A model generated the notes under the pieces. It was not told the DNA's origin, ran no database searches, and saw nothing but the letters and a program-made list of their open reading frames with translations. 64,000 bases of DNA from assembly GCA_032209605.1 (NCBI GenBank), contig JASFXZ010000035.1:1741001-1805000 (forward strand), read 5' to 3'. Made by a program: the position numbers and the translations under genes. Numbering within the stretch: position 1 is the first letter of the stretch; each line of letters opens with the position of its first letter. Source of the stretch: Mactromeris polynyma (lineage: Eukaryota > Mollusca > Bivalvia > Venerida > Mactridae). Shown piece by piece: positions 31,000 through 43,900 of this stretch.

Positions 31000-32079
31000 A
31001 AAACAATAAGCACTAATTGGACATTTTCATGCATTTTTCATACTCAAATTTCCAATATCAGACTAATGGTAGGATTTTTTATTTGAGCACTGAGTGTTAG
31101 TATCCTCAGTTTTGTTTTAACGAAACAAACAACTGCAATTACATGTGTACTTCGGTGAAAAATACAGACACGTCCCCACGTGAATATAAATAGAGAATCT
31201 TACATGAGTGGAGGCTTTGCCGAGTTTTTATTGGTTTTAGATGAAGGCGTTAATAAAATTCACAAAACATGACCACTCATGTATGATTCTAGTTATAACC
31301 GCATAAACATTACATTGACCTATCCTCAAGCAACGTGTGGTGTGCGTAAGTCGAGTTTTGGTTAATCTTAAGCCGACACACCACAATAGTTCCGACAATT
31401 TCTTTTCTATTTTCCAACCACAAGACTCGAGTTAAAATGTTAATTACAGATAATATTCAAATTAACAAGAGAACAATTTTCAGTGATACAAAAACACATA
31501 ATTCTTACACAATAAATATTTAACAATGTCAACATCATTTTGGCGCACTTACGTCACGTGTGTTTAAGTGACGTCACGCGCGCGAGTTGTTATTCCACTA
31601 GTGAATTCTCGAAAACAACAATTGGGTGTTATTACAACTCTACATCGTATGTTAATATTTCTTATAATAATCCTGGACTTTTAAGCAACCCCGACTATAG
31701 AATTCAAAACAGGTATCGAATAAACGATAACCTGCGGATAAATATTAATGAAGGAACTACTTTTTCTTCCGGAATTTGTTTCGACCCTTCGTGAAAAGGT
31801 GCAACGAAATAACGTACATATATGTTTTTATACGTGAAATGTCCAGTTTCACAAACATGCTCACTGAATATGAACTAACGAATGAATCAATAAATGAATC
31901 AATTAATCAAACAATCAATCAATTAAACAATAATAATACAATGTATCAGTCAATAACAATGTGAAGTCACTTTTCGCTGTAAGGTTAAACAATTTTTTAT
32001 TAAATCTCAAATTATATCAGCAATATGCCAAACTATAAGTCATTGATACATTGTTTCTCAAAGACCGGTTTTAAATGTT
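31000..32079. other. Intergenic region between copy 3 and the LINE
   Basis: AT-rich, with a short GCGCGCG stretch near 31575 and short AATCAATTAA runs near 31890-31930. No supported gene was seen; the two small ORFs here show no protein features. Confidence 0.4.
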
Positions 32080-32094
32080 TGACTATTAAAATGA

Positions 32095-34199
32095 TTTTGA
32101 TTTGATTTATTTGCATGATATGGCCTCCGGCCCCAATACAATATATACAACATGGGATAAACATAATGCATGAGGTTATAACATAAATAGTTATACAACA
32201 TAGTCAATTTAAACAATGTAGACGTATTATAGTTAACAATGCATATCGAAAGTCATATTCAACTGAACATTTCTAGATATGTGTCCCTCTCTTTAAAAGA
32301 GTAGTAAAGATACATGGCAACTTTTCTAATTACATTCACAGTTTCGTTTGACAACAAAGCATAAAAAAATTCTAGAGTTGGATAATGATAATAATACCTA
32401 GGTAGATATCTCGTACGAATATCAGAATATAAAGGGCATGATAACATGAAGTGATATTCATCTTCCAGTACAGTTTCACAATACATACATACAGGATATT
32501 CTCTCGGGATGTTATAATGTCTACCTTTCTCTATCATTTAGCAATGTGAAGAGCTACGGAATCTTGCCATACAATTTCTAAATGTCTCAACATCTATAGC
32601 ATTAATAAATTTTTCAAGTTCAAAACAATATTTATAGTTACAATAGTATTGCAGTTTAATATTGTCTCTACACCTTGCCTGCCAGTTTTGTATGAACTGG
32701 TCTTTTAAAGTCTGAACATATTGAATTAAAAATAACCTTGGGTTTACAACATTTTGTGCTTCCCACACATATCCAAACCCATTGCTGTATAAGTTACGCT
32801 TAACATCAGTTACCCAATTTTCATACCCTATATTGTCATAATATATAAGCATTTCATAACAGAATCTTGTATATCTATCTTTTGGCAAATTGAGTAATCT
32901 TAACCAATATTTAATACATCGTTTTGAAGCATAAATGTGCATAGGATATCTCCCTGTATCCCCAAGTACAGCATCATTGCATGCAGTGTTATAGACATTC
33001 AAAAATCAATCGTTTGCAAGCATACACCTGTACTGTTTCGATGCATTGTGGGTGTTTTAATCCCCAAAGTTCAGAACCATATAACATAACAGATGCAATT
33101 TTCGAATCAAATACTTTAAAAAACGTTTTATATGGCAAGCAAGATAAATGTTGGAGAGAACTAAAAATGTACATAAGTACCTTCTTCGCTTTCACTGACA
33201 TGGCCTCTGCCATTTTGTACATTGATAATCTATTTGAAAAGAACATACCGACATAAGTAAAACCATTGACAATATCTATCTGTCTGCCATTATATGACCA
33301 ATTTTCTCTTCTCGCCACCCTTCCACCTCGTTTAAATACAAGTATTTTTGATTTGGTAGTATTTACAATTAGTTTGCTCTTTAAACAAAACTGATTTAAA
33401 ACATTTAGTTGTTTTTGTAAGCCAACAACAGTGTCAGAAATCAAGGCAATATCATCAGCGAACATAAGCAAAAAACATTCAACAATATCCGGAAATAACT
33501 GAATCCCTCTGATATTACTTTCACATAACATTGAATACAATTCATTTATGAACATTGCAAATAGAACAGATAGATAGATAATTTTATTTCCTCCATGCAT
33601 GGAGAGCTTAGGCTACAGCCCTGACGTAAACCCACCGGACATGCAAATATGTTTGATACACCCTCGTTGGTTCTTACACATGATTTGACAGATAAATAAA
33701 TGCTTTGTATTGACTTGTATAAGTGACCCTTTACACCATTTCGTTTTAATACATCATACAAAATCGACCGATCAACTGAATCAAAGGCTTTTTGAAAGTC
33801 TATGAAAGCTACATATACAGGTTTCCCTTTCATACATAAATATTTATTTACAATAGAATATAATACAAAAGCATTATCAACTGTAGTATATCCCGCTCTA
33901 AATCCTGCTTGGGATTCTGTGAGTTTGTTATAAGCCTCAACATAAAAGGTAAGTCTTTTAGTAAGTATTGATATATAAACTTTACTAAAACATCTAGTAA
34001 TGCTATACCCCTGTAATTATCAGGACTGCTATAACTACCCTTTTTGTGTAGTGGTATAATGACTGATTTTGCCCAGTTATCTGGAAATTCACCTCTAGAA
34101 AACAATCTATTAAAATATTTACGCATAAATGGTAACAATACATGTACGCCATATACTAGCTGCTGGGGTATAAGACTACCTCCAGACGCTTTATTTAAA
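32095..34199 (-). mobile_element. 5'-truncated LINE with 15-bp target-site duplication
   Basis: Minus strand. TGACTATTAAAATGA is present at both ends (32080-32094 and 34200-34214). The translation begins inside ORF2 with NKASGGSLIPQQLVYG, then PDNWAKSVIIPLHKKG, YRGIALLDVLVKF, YVAFIDFQKAFDSVDR (RT palm), GLRQGCSLS and FADDIALISD (the catalytic F-A-D-D box). It closes with a C-terminal C-x2-C-x8-H-x4-C knuckle in PVCMYCETVLEDEYHFMLSC. Frameshifts follow LLDVLVKF and GLRQGCSLSS, and a TAA interrupts near 32538-32540. The 3' tail has ATCAAATCAAA repeats. The intact target duplication suggests a fairly recent insertion. It lies about 77 bp beyond the copy 4 stop codon, on the same strand. Confidence 0.9.
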
Positions 34200-34275
34200 T
34201 GACTATTAAAATGAATTCAACGCACTAGTCCGGTTGACGTCATTAGAGAAAACTTATGACGTAGATAAAACACGC

Positions 34276-34992
34276 TCAATTGGGTTTTTGTGACGTCACT
34301 TCTTCGTAACTAGGTGGAGCGCTAGGTACTGTTGTGTATACTGGTGGCATACCAGGATGAGCAGGTCCAAGTTGCACATTGTTACCATTGTAGAGAACAG
34401 AGCCAGAAGGAGCTTGTAGCTCTTGCTGTCGAAGATCATTCAAACGCGTCTGTAACGCAATCTGATCTTGTAGCAGTCTATTCCTTACCTTGACTTCTTC
34501 GATATCAGGGGCAGTACTGGACGTCCCAGTGGCCCCACTTGTAGAAGGTGTGTTTGCAATGATGCTAGAGCCCGATGCTTCAGTAACGTTAACTGTAGGT
34601 TTTGCTGCAGTGGCGGCTGCCTTGGCTGATTTACTGCCATTGCCGGAGTTTGCTGCAGGTTTAATCTCAGCTTTCTTGGCTGTCTTTGCATCTTTTGCTG
34701 CAGTACTGGGTTTAGCAGGTGCATTGTTAGTTACAGCCGGAGTTGGTTTCAAATGTAATCCAAGCACATTATGGTATTGTTCATAATGAGCCACTGCAAG
34801 GAACAAATATCCCACCAGCACATTTCCTAGAAGTGAAAGAACATAATTTGCAACCATATATAATGGAGCTGTGAGTGTCCACTCGCCATTTTCTTTCTTG
34901 AAGCCAATGCTGCTGATACTTGCTATATACAGTCCGGTCCCAGCGATATTTAAACCTAAGAGGGCCCATACCCATGCTTGGTGTACCTTTAC
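34276..34992 (-). CDS. Copy 4 exon D
   Basis: The acceptor is AATTTCAG. It opens VKVHQAWVWALLGLNIAGTG (TM7), then TAPLYMVANYVLSLLGNVLV (TM8). The tail is shorter than in copies 1 and 2 and ends APPSYEEVTSQKPN. Confidence 0.9.
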   Translation of the reverse strand, partial: VKVHQAWVWALLGLNIAGTGLYIASISSIGFKKENGEWTLTAPLYMVANYVLSLLGNVLVGYLFLAVAHYEQYHNVLGLHLKPTPAVTNNAPAKPSTAAKDAKTAKKAEIKPAANSGNGSKSAKAAATAAKPTVNVTEASGSSIIANTPSTSGATGTSSTAPDIEEVKVRNRLLQDQIALQTRLNDLRQQELQAPSGSVLYNGNNVQLGPAHPGMPPVYTTVPSAPPSYEEVTSQKPN

Positions 34993-37900
34993 CTGAAATT
35001 AAAAGAAGAGGTTGATATTTGCTGTCATGTTGTCATGTGGGAATGCTGCCATACAAAACATCACTCAGATGAGTTATAGATTACATAGTTCAATACAGTC
35101 AAACCTGTCTGTAAAGACCACCCATGGGAACAGCAAAATGTTGTCTTTGTTTTCAGGTGGTCTCTATTAACAGATTAAATATCGTTGAAAATGGTCTGAT
35201 GGGAGATAAAATTGGTGGTCTTTGCAGACAGGTTTTGCAATAGTGGTCTTTGTTCGCAGGTGGTCTTTAACACAGGTTTGACTGTATAACCATCAAGATG
35301 CAATATAGATAAAAATATACGCCCAGATGGAAATTAAAATCATCTTTCAGTTGGTACCAAATATGTTCATGTTCAGCCCCCATGGTACCGCAAAATGTCC
35401 ATATTATCTCATCCACACTTTAATGCTTGACTCAGCATAAATATGACGATACATGGGGCAAATCAACCGTCAGTATACGTGTAGATAATACAGAAGTATT
35501 CAACCATTCTATTCAAGCACTGTGTATGCCAGCAAGACGTACATTAGGGAAAAATGAAAAATCCTAGAACTTTAGCGCGTGTTTTTCTTCCCTGCAATAG
35601 TAGCATGGTTTCCTAGCAACGGTTTGAAGGCCATTGGTCAAGGTTTGCAGCATTAAAGGCAACATCGGCAACGCAAACTGTTGCCACTTTTATTTCAGTG
35701 ATCTTCCAATATTGAGGCTCAAACATTGAGGACATGGAAGCCATATTACATTGATCCTTTGGCCAATAAGAGGTCAGCCATGTTTTCTCACCACAGAACT
35801 GCAGAACATATGTTGAACAGTTTTTGTCAAGTATCAACGCACAATTGCCCAGTTCCTACAAAAGTGCGGGTAAACACTGCACGTAAATACATGATGGAGT
35901 GACTATGTGGAGTGGCCAAAAGGGTCACCATTTTAAAAGTAATCCAGACTCAATGACAATTTGTAAATACCAAGATAGTTGCTATAGTCGGTTGTTTACC
36001 AAACAGTCGGCATAAATTGACATAAATGGTGGCGGGGCTAAGCTATCCAAGATGGCCGCCAAAATTAAACAAATTATTCATGAAACAAACGTTGATTGAA
36101 TAAAACTTATAATTCATAATGATATCATAAAAACCGGAAACAAACCATGGTTATCGTCATCACACGACTGTTTTGTTTTGTGCCGGAGACATTTCGTATG
36201 ACTTTGAAACACACGACTGCTGTCAAAATTCCCTTAAAGAAAGCATGAAAAATGATGTATTATGGTAAAGATCTAGGACTAAGTAAATTATCTTTATTTT
36301 ACAAAATAGCATTATTTTTTCTTTTGAAAATATCAGTTTTAAGATGAGAATTCCTTGAAGTTAAGTAACACGCGGTCACCTTTTACGGTTAAGTACGGCA
36401 TTTAGTATAAATATTTATCATCGAACGACCAATGCGTGGTGAAAAAAATATACGTGTTGAAATCATGGGTACACTCGGATACGATCATCGATGTTTCCCA
36501 CACAAAATTCTTCAAACACTCAAAACAACAACAAATACGGTCTGAATATAACTAAAATATGCACATCTTTCGAATGATTGGATGCATTGTCGAATTGCGG
36601 TCCTAATTCTCGAAATTTCGATGATCTGCCGCTCGTACAGCAGCACTTTTGAAAATTTTAAATACAAATCAACTAGTTTTTTATCTTAAAAGCGGCATTA
36701 AATGCCGTAAATACCCTACTTTTCCGTAGGCGGTGACTACGTTAAGTCCTAATAAGCCCCCCCCCCGACCACCATGCCTAGCATGAAACAAAAATTGGAA
36801 AAAATAAATTTCCGAAAAAAATAAAATTTAATGGTTTGTAAATGAATAACATATGTACAATGGAACCTATTCGGATTAAACCATTTGGAAGATGCAAATA
36901 ATGACGTTTGTTGACAGGTTGTTGCTCTAGAGATATTAAATTGATTAAAACTCTTACTACAAGATATATTGACACTGACGTTGAAGACATGCTGAACCGA
37001 CTACTCCAAGAATAGCAGAGGTTGAACAATAACTTATCTTTTCAGAATAATCATTAATGTTACAATTGATAATAAATTCTTACTATAGAAGAAATAGACA
37101 TTGAAGAGAGAGTGTTGCTCAAAAGAGGGAGCGGTGTAGAGATATTGGCTGAAAGATATACTAACCATCAAACTGACGACAAATCCTCCAATGATAAATG
37201 CGGCAATCCTCACAGGGTTTTCTGTTACAGCGAATTCTGGGATTATAAACCCCACCAAAGCCCATCCTATTTGATGCAAACTGATGAACAGGATCACGTA
37301 TCCATGCGTTTTGAAAACAGTTATTAACGACTCTTTGCTAGGTGGCGTTAATTTCAGACCAAACTTTTCCGTACATTTAGAAAGATTTAAAGAACCAAGG
37401 AGCGAAACAAGAAGGGACATACCACAGCCAACAATGACTGAAATAGTTAAAGCCAGTAATCGTTTATCAATATCCCCCGAGATACGTAAGGCTACTCCGA
37501 GAAGAGCGATTCCAGCAATTTGCATCAGCATAAAAAACAAAGTCCATCGTAGTTTAAACTCAATCTGAAATGATATAAAATGTAAATGAGGACGTCTATA
37601 ACACGACGCTCCGGCCATTATTAAATGTATCAGTAAAACTGAATGATCTATATACCCGTATCAACACAATAAATACAAAAACATACTAGTATGCCATCAA
37701 CTCAGCGGCCACTGCAAACATACTAGTATGCCATCAACTCAGCGGCCACTGCAAACATACTAGTATGCCATCAAATCAGCGGCCACTGCAAACATACTAG
37801 TATGCCATCAACTCAGCGGCCACTGCAAACATACTAGTATGCCATCAACTCAGCGGCCACTGCAAACATACTAGTATGCCATCAACTCAGCGGCCACTGC

Positions 37901-40900
37901 AAACATACTAGTATACCATCAACTCAGCGGCCACTGCAAACATACTAGTATGCCATCAACTCAGCGGCCACTGCAAACATACTAGTATGCCATCAACTCA
38001 GCGGCCACTGCAAACAAGCAATATCTTGAAAAAAGATGATCGGCGCAATTTTAAGATTAAGATAAAAATAACGAGATGTTTCTGTTGCTGGTCACTCCAG
38101 ATCCAAATGGATTTCGGTAAAATCACCGAAATTCAGTGGATTTCGGTACGGTAACGTACCCCTTATCGAAAGGTTAACCCATCGGTGTCAACGTTACAAA
38201 CGTTATTCGGTTGAAGAGTAGGTGATTTAGTGGTTAACGTAAGATTTGATTGGTTAACACAACATCGATATGCAAATAGCAAAGCCAAGTTAGTACGGCT
38301 GTGCTGACAAAAGAAAACTTCTAAATGCAGCGGAAGTTCTGCAGTCCGGGAATACATCTAATAGAGAAGCATTAATGTATTTGATCATGTGTTGGCCGCT
38401 CAACCTGACGAAGGTGAGTATCAATTGGGCAAAGGTGGTGACCTCCTTATAGGTTTTATAGGAAGCAGACTATATAGTATTTCAATTTAGGCATCACAAA
38501 CGAGATTAAATAAATTGGCATTTAAAATACTAGCAAGTCCATTTGAGCGCCGCTGTTAGTTTTCCAATCTTTTCTATAAGTCATTTTAAGAAAACGCAAC
38601 ATTTGATGTCACTTTTTGCAAGCAGGAAACAATATTTATTCCATATGGTGACTTCGTTTCATATTGCCATATGGGGCAAATATTGCTTACTGTCAGTACA
38701 TGTTGAGGTCACATGGGACGTTTTTTCTGGAAATGACGTCATTTACAGAAGATGTTGAAAATCATATAGCGGTGCTCATTTATATGGAAAATGTATACCA
38801 TACTTGAGCATTCTTCCTTTTAAAATCTAAAAATAGAAGTAATAATGAGAAGAGTTACCATGCGGAGATAGAGTTGTTTCCCATCCTGAGCTTTGCCTTT
38901 ATATGCCAGGGCCAGCAAACTGATGCCAGAGAAGATGGCCTTAAAACATACAATAATGCAAAATATACAGCATATTATCCGTTTGTATATACAGTAAAAC
39001 CTCAATAATGCGACCACCCTTGGGACCCTTTACAACTGGTCTTATTATTGGGTCGATCTTAAAATCGATTGAATAAAGAGCAAAATAGTAAAAAGAGTGT
39101 GCTCTACATTTTAGGTGGTCGTATAATATTGACGTGGTCTAAATCTTTAGGGTGAATAAAGAGCAAAACAGTCAAAATGGACTTGAAAATTGTGTTCTTA
39201 AAGTGGTCGTAATATTGAGGTGGTCTTAAGGTGAGGTTTCATTGTACTCTAGAACGGTTGTAAACAAACCAGGAGGTGGTCGGCCAACGAAAATATGTTT
39301 TATGAAATATATATAGACATATAGTAAGCACAATATAACAGTTACTGTATTCTCAACTAAATTTGACAGCAAGTGTTCGACAAAACTCACGTCAGATGTT
39401 GATTAAATAAATACATGGAAACATTACAATCTGACAGCTTGAAGTTTTCCGCAATGTACCAGTCCAGTACTGGTTGGAATCCAAGTCCGGTTGTTCTTTG
39501 AAGTCCAATCAGTACTGGACTGATACTTCTGCAAACACCTCACACTTAACAGTATTTCCATGACCGAGTTTTATATTCTGTGGTCAGTTGATATAATATC
39601 ATCACAGCTCCTGTGTGCGTATAGAGTACTGACCTAAGCTTCCACAATCAACTGACAACTTTCCCTATATATGAGATGGAGGACAAAGGACCTTAGGTTA
39701 AAAATCTTCAGTCAAATCGTCACGGACATCACAACGCCTCACCCGTGGTTCGAACATCACAACGTCTCACCCGTGGTTCAAAACCTATGTACTCGTCCAA
39801 CTCAGTCAATCAGGATGGGGCCAGTTTTACCAAGAACAGGAAGTACAGAAATTCACGGTACGAAAATACTAAAAATGTTTTACCCATAATCCGCACAAGA
39901 ATCCTCCGACAACGAATGCAATGGTGAACAATGGGAACTCGAACAAATCGACTTGGTCATGTAGAATAAACACTGCCAAGCTACTCGCATTTGATAGCAA
40001 GCCACATACCAATAGCAACACTCCACCAATGCCGGAGTGTATTTTAATAGTTGCAATTTCTTCAGTCAGAGTCTCACCTGTAATGATATAAAGTTGGTGG
40101 TTTTAAAAATACGGCACTTTTATATGGCGCACCACTGCATACGGCATTTATCAGGTGCATCGATGTGTATGTTATTTATACGGCACATCACTTCATACGG
40201 CATTTATCCGGCGCACCGATGTGTATGTTATTTATACGGCACATCACTTCATACGGCATTTATCCGGCGCATCGATGTGTATGTTATTTATACGGCACAT
40301 CACTTCATACGGCATTTATCAGGCGCATCGATGTGTATGTTATTTATATGGCACATCACTACATACGGCATTTATCCGGCGCATCGATGTGTATGTTATT
40401 TATACGGCACATCACTACATACGACATTTATCCGGCGCACCGATGTGTATGTTATTTATACGGCGCTTATGTCATTAACATAAACGTGGAAAATAAAACA
40501 TAAATGAGGGACATATAAAATGCTTAAGAAGCCTCGTTAAATGGTCATTAGAATATATGTGAAAGAATAGCTATCTAAATGGAGTTTCTATACAGGTATC
40601 TGCTTTAATTGATTCGTCCTCCATCGTAATTGACAGAATAAGAACTACAAGAGCTGTCTGTTTATGTTACTTGAAACTCAATTATATAAATGGAAAAAAA
40701 CTTCATCGCACAGTTCGAATTTGCGATAATTAAAGTCCGAAGTGTCCTTAGTATTGTCCGAATTATTCGAGGTTCGAATTATCTGAGGTCCGAACAGTCC
40801 ACAGTATTGTCCGAATTATTCGAGGTTCGAATTATCTGAGGTCCGAACAGTCCACAGTATTTTCCGAATTAAACGCGGTCCGAACTATCTGAGGTCCGAA

Positions 40901-43900
40901 CAGTCCACAGTATTGTCCGAATTAAACGCGGTCCGAATAGGGGATAACGCCGTGACGTCACGCACACCTGTTATACGAATGTAAACATTGCTGGTGGGCA
41001 GAAAGTCGATATCCGGTTACAGCGCCATATTGTTTATAACGCTAATTCGCTTCATCTTAATTGTTTATTCTTTAAGTTATGATTCAGTCTTTTATAGTTG
41101 TTGGTTGTACACACAAGCGGGGAAAGGGTTTATGATTTCATGGCACAGAATTCCTAATGAGAAGAATTAAGAGCGAAGGAAACAGTAGCTATCTGCCATT
41201 GACAGGAAAAACTGGACCCGTCGACTCATCAACCTATGTAATGTCCGTCCCCTTATGTATAATGTTATTAAGTGTGAATAAAAGTCCTTTTAGGAAATAT
41301 TTATGTACATAGACAACTTTTATTTTGTCCAGAAAGAAAGAAAAACCAACTTCATAGTTGATCATCTAACATAATTATTTTAAACTACTGCAACTAAAAA
41401 TGCAAAGATTTGTCATCGTTTTGATAATATAAGGATATTGTGTCTATTACATGTATAATCATCCAAAAGATTTTATAATATATGTCAAAAGTTCATGTAG
41501 TAAAAATTATTTCTTAAAATTGACAATTACAGTCTTTAAAGCAAATCATTTAGTGTGGGGACGGACATTACAAAATAAGGACAGACAATAATTTACACTA
41601 TTAGGATTATTTCCGAAATCTTCAATAAATCCTGCAACACATACTTCTACAAATTCCAGAAATTATACGTATAAGATAACATGATAAAAATCAGAGACAG
41701 AGACAGAAACAAGGCCAGTATTGGGTTGCAACTTATATAATGTTATGCAATAAACAATAGTGTCCCCGGCGTGCACTATCTAGATATCAATCTTATTCAG
41801 CCCCCTTATCAGCATTTCACAGTGTCTGGCCCAGTGGGAGTCCAATATGCATCCAATCAGTTTTTGCTGTCACCATCAGACACATATATACAAATAAAGT
41901 TGAGAAGTGTCAATTATTTTTATATGCTGATGGACGGAAGTTTACCAATGGATAACGTCGTATAAAAACATTCCACTGGCTCCGTTTATGTTATGTTTTT
42001 GTTATCCCGGTGGCGAGTGTTAACAAACTCAACTCCACACGTTTATGTTTTAGACATTTTGAAGAACAGAACTGTGAACACAAATATCAGCATACAGCTG
42101 TCACAAATGTATGTGGGCGAATCTAAAAAACTTGCGATAAATGTGCTAATACCAGATGTATAAAGGCAAACGAACACATCCGATTGTTGTGTTATACCCA
42201 ACAATATCGCTTATCAGATAAATCCAGTCGATGCAGATCGCTATCGATTGGACTTTTGGTCAGCAGACGATTTGTCTGTCGGCAGTTTCCGTAAGTGACC
42301 GTAAATTTTCCGATGATCACCGATTAATGACTTGTATAACACATTAACATATAGCCTCGGGCTACGTTAGATCTATGTATCAGATAAACGCTTAAAACAT
42401 TGTTTTATGATCATAAAGAGAAAACAATTGGAGTTCGACCTATATATTGGTCCCAGATGAAACACGAGATTATTTTATCATTGAAAACCTATGTATTAAC
42501 ACGGATATGTCCGTGGTGATAGGCAAATGTTTTCTTATAAAATAGAAAAAAACCAAGGAATTCGTTTCACTTAACATGTGTAATAAACACTTGTCTTGCA
42601 GTTTCCAATTAAAATTGCAAATACAAATTTATTTTGTGTACTTTAAATACCAAAGATACTGTGGTGACCGCTTACAGTCACTACCGTGTAATATATACGT
42701 ATTTTATTGGTGGTCCCTGATAGGTATCAGAAAGGATGGTATTACATGTACATAGGATGTCTGAAAGGCTGAGAATAAAATGTTTTACCCCAGGCAAAGA
42801 CCTAATTACCATTAAATGGTATTTAGGTCTTTGCCCCAGGCGACTTTTGGGTGAAAAGAATCAAATCACGGACATATATAACATGTTTAATAACTAATTC
42901 AGTTTTATTTACAGTAGATTTATTGAAATCAGTTATATAACTTATGCAATAAAACTGTGGACGAAAAAAGGGAAAAAATAAACAGATTCCATGGTACAGA
43001 AAGCAACCGTTAATAACAACATAATAATAATGCTTGGCTATTCACTATCACACCCTCCGCATTAAATTTAGCATGCATATATATTTGAACGTTGTTCAAA
43101 ACAAAGCAGTTTACACCACTGATGGCATTTTTAATAACTCCAACTGTTCAAGTCACGACTTTACATGTGCAACAGCAGTTGAATAAGTTTTCCTTTCTTT
43201 CTTAATTTTGTTTTTACCCCTTTTTCATTCAGCATGTACATTATACACCGTTTTAGGGATTATTATAGCAGAATAATTATGAAAAAGTAACATTATGTGG
43301 AGATGAACAAAATAATTTAAACATCAACGTTAAAAATAGTAGAACGTTTACCCAATGCTTCTTTTACAAAAAAATATATCTTGATAAGTTCAGTTTTGTT
43401 TACAGTTTTTAATCAAATTCATATACCTGGTACGAAGGTGTGAACAACATCATATCTAAGGTAGTGACAAAGTAAACTCTCACGGAGTGTAATTTATAAA
43501 TTTATTGATTAAATTCTATTACCACGGATATAATAAACTTTTTATATGGTTAATATGTCCGTGCTATAACGAATGATTTAAACTGATTTATAAACCTGAT
43601 GATAATTTATGAATTATATTAGTTCATGATATTTGTGGAAGATCAAGTTTACACCACATATATTTTATATATTTGTGACCTATGCTATATCTTTGCGCTG
43701 AATAAAACAAAATGTTCATGACAATTGAAATTAAGCAGCAGCTAAAGAAAATACGACACAACAGTCGATAATGGTCTTCTAGAAGAAATTAATTTCATGA
43801 AGCTTAATTAACGCTATAATATTGCATAAATGCAGTCTACACTTGACCACCATAAACCATGGTCCAGCGAACAGTTTGATTGAGATAACATCTTATGAGA

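Noticed and set aside
40037..40503. Three overlapping plus-strand ORFs rich in CVCYLYGTSLH repeats
   Set aside because: They come from the 56-bp minisatellite in intron 1 of copy 4, in three frames at once.
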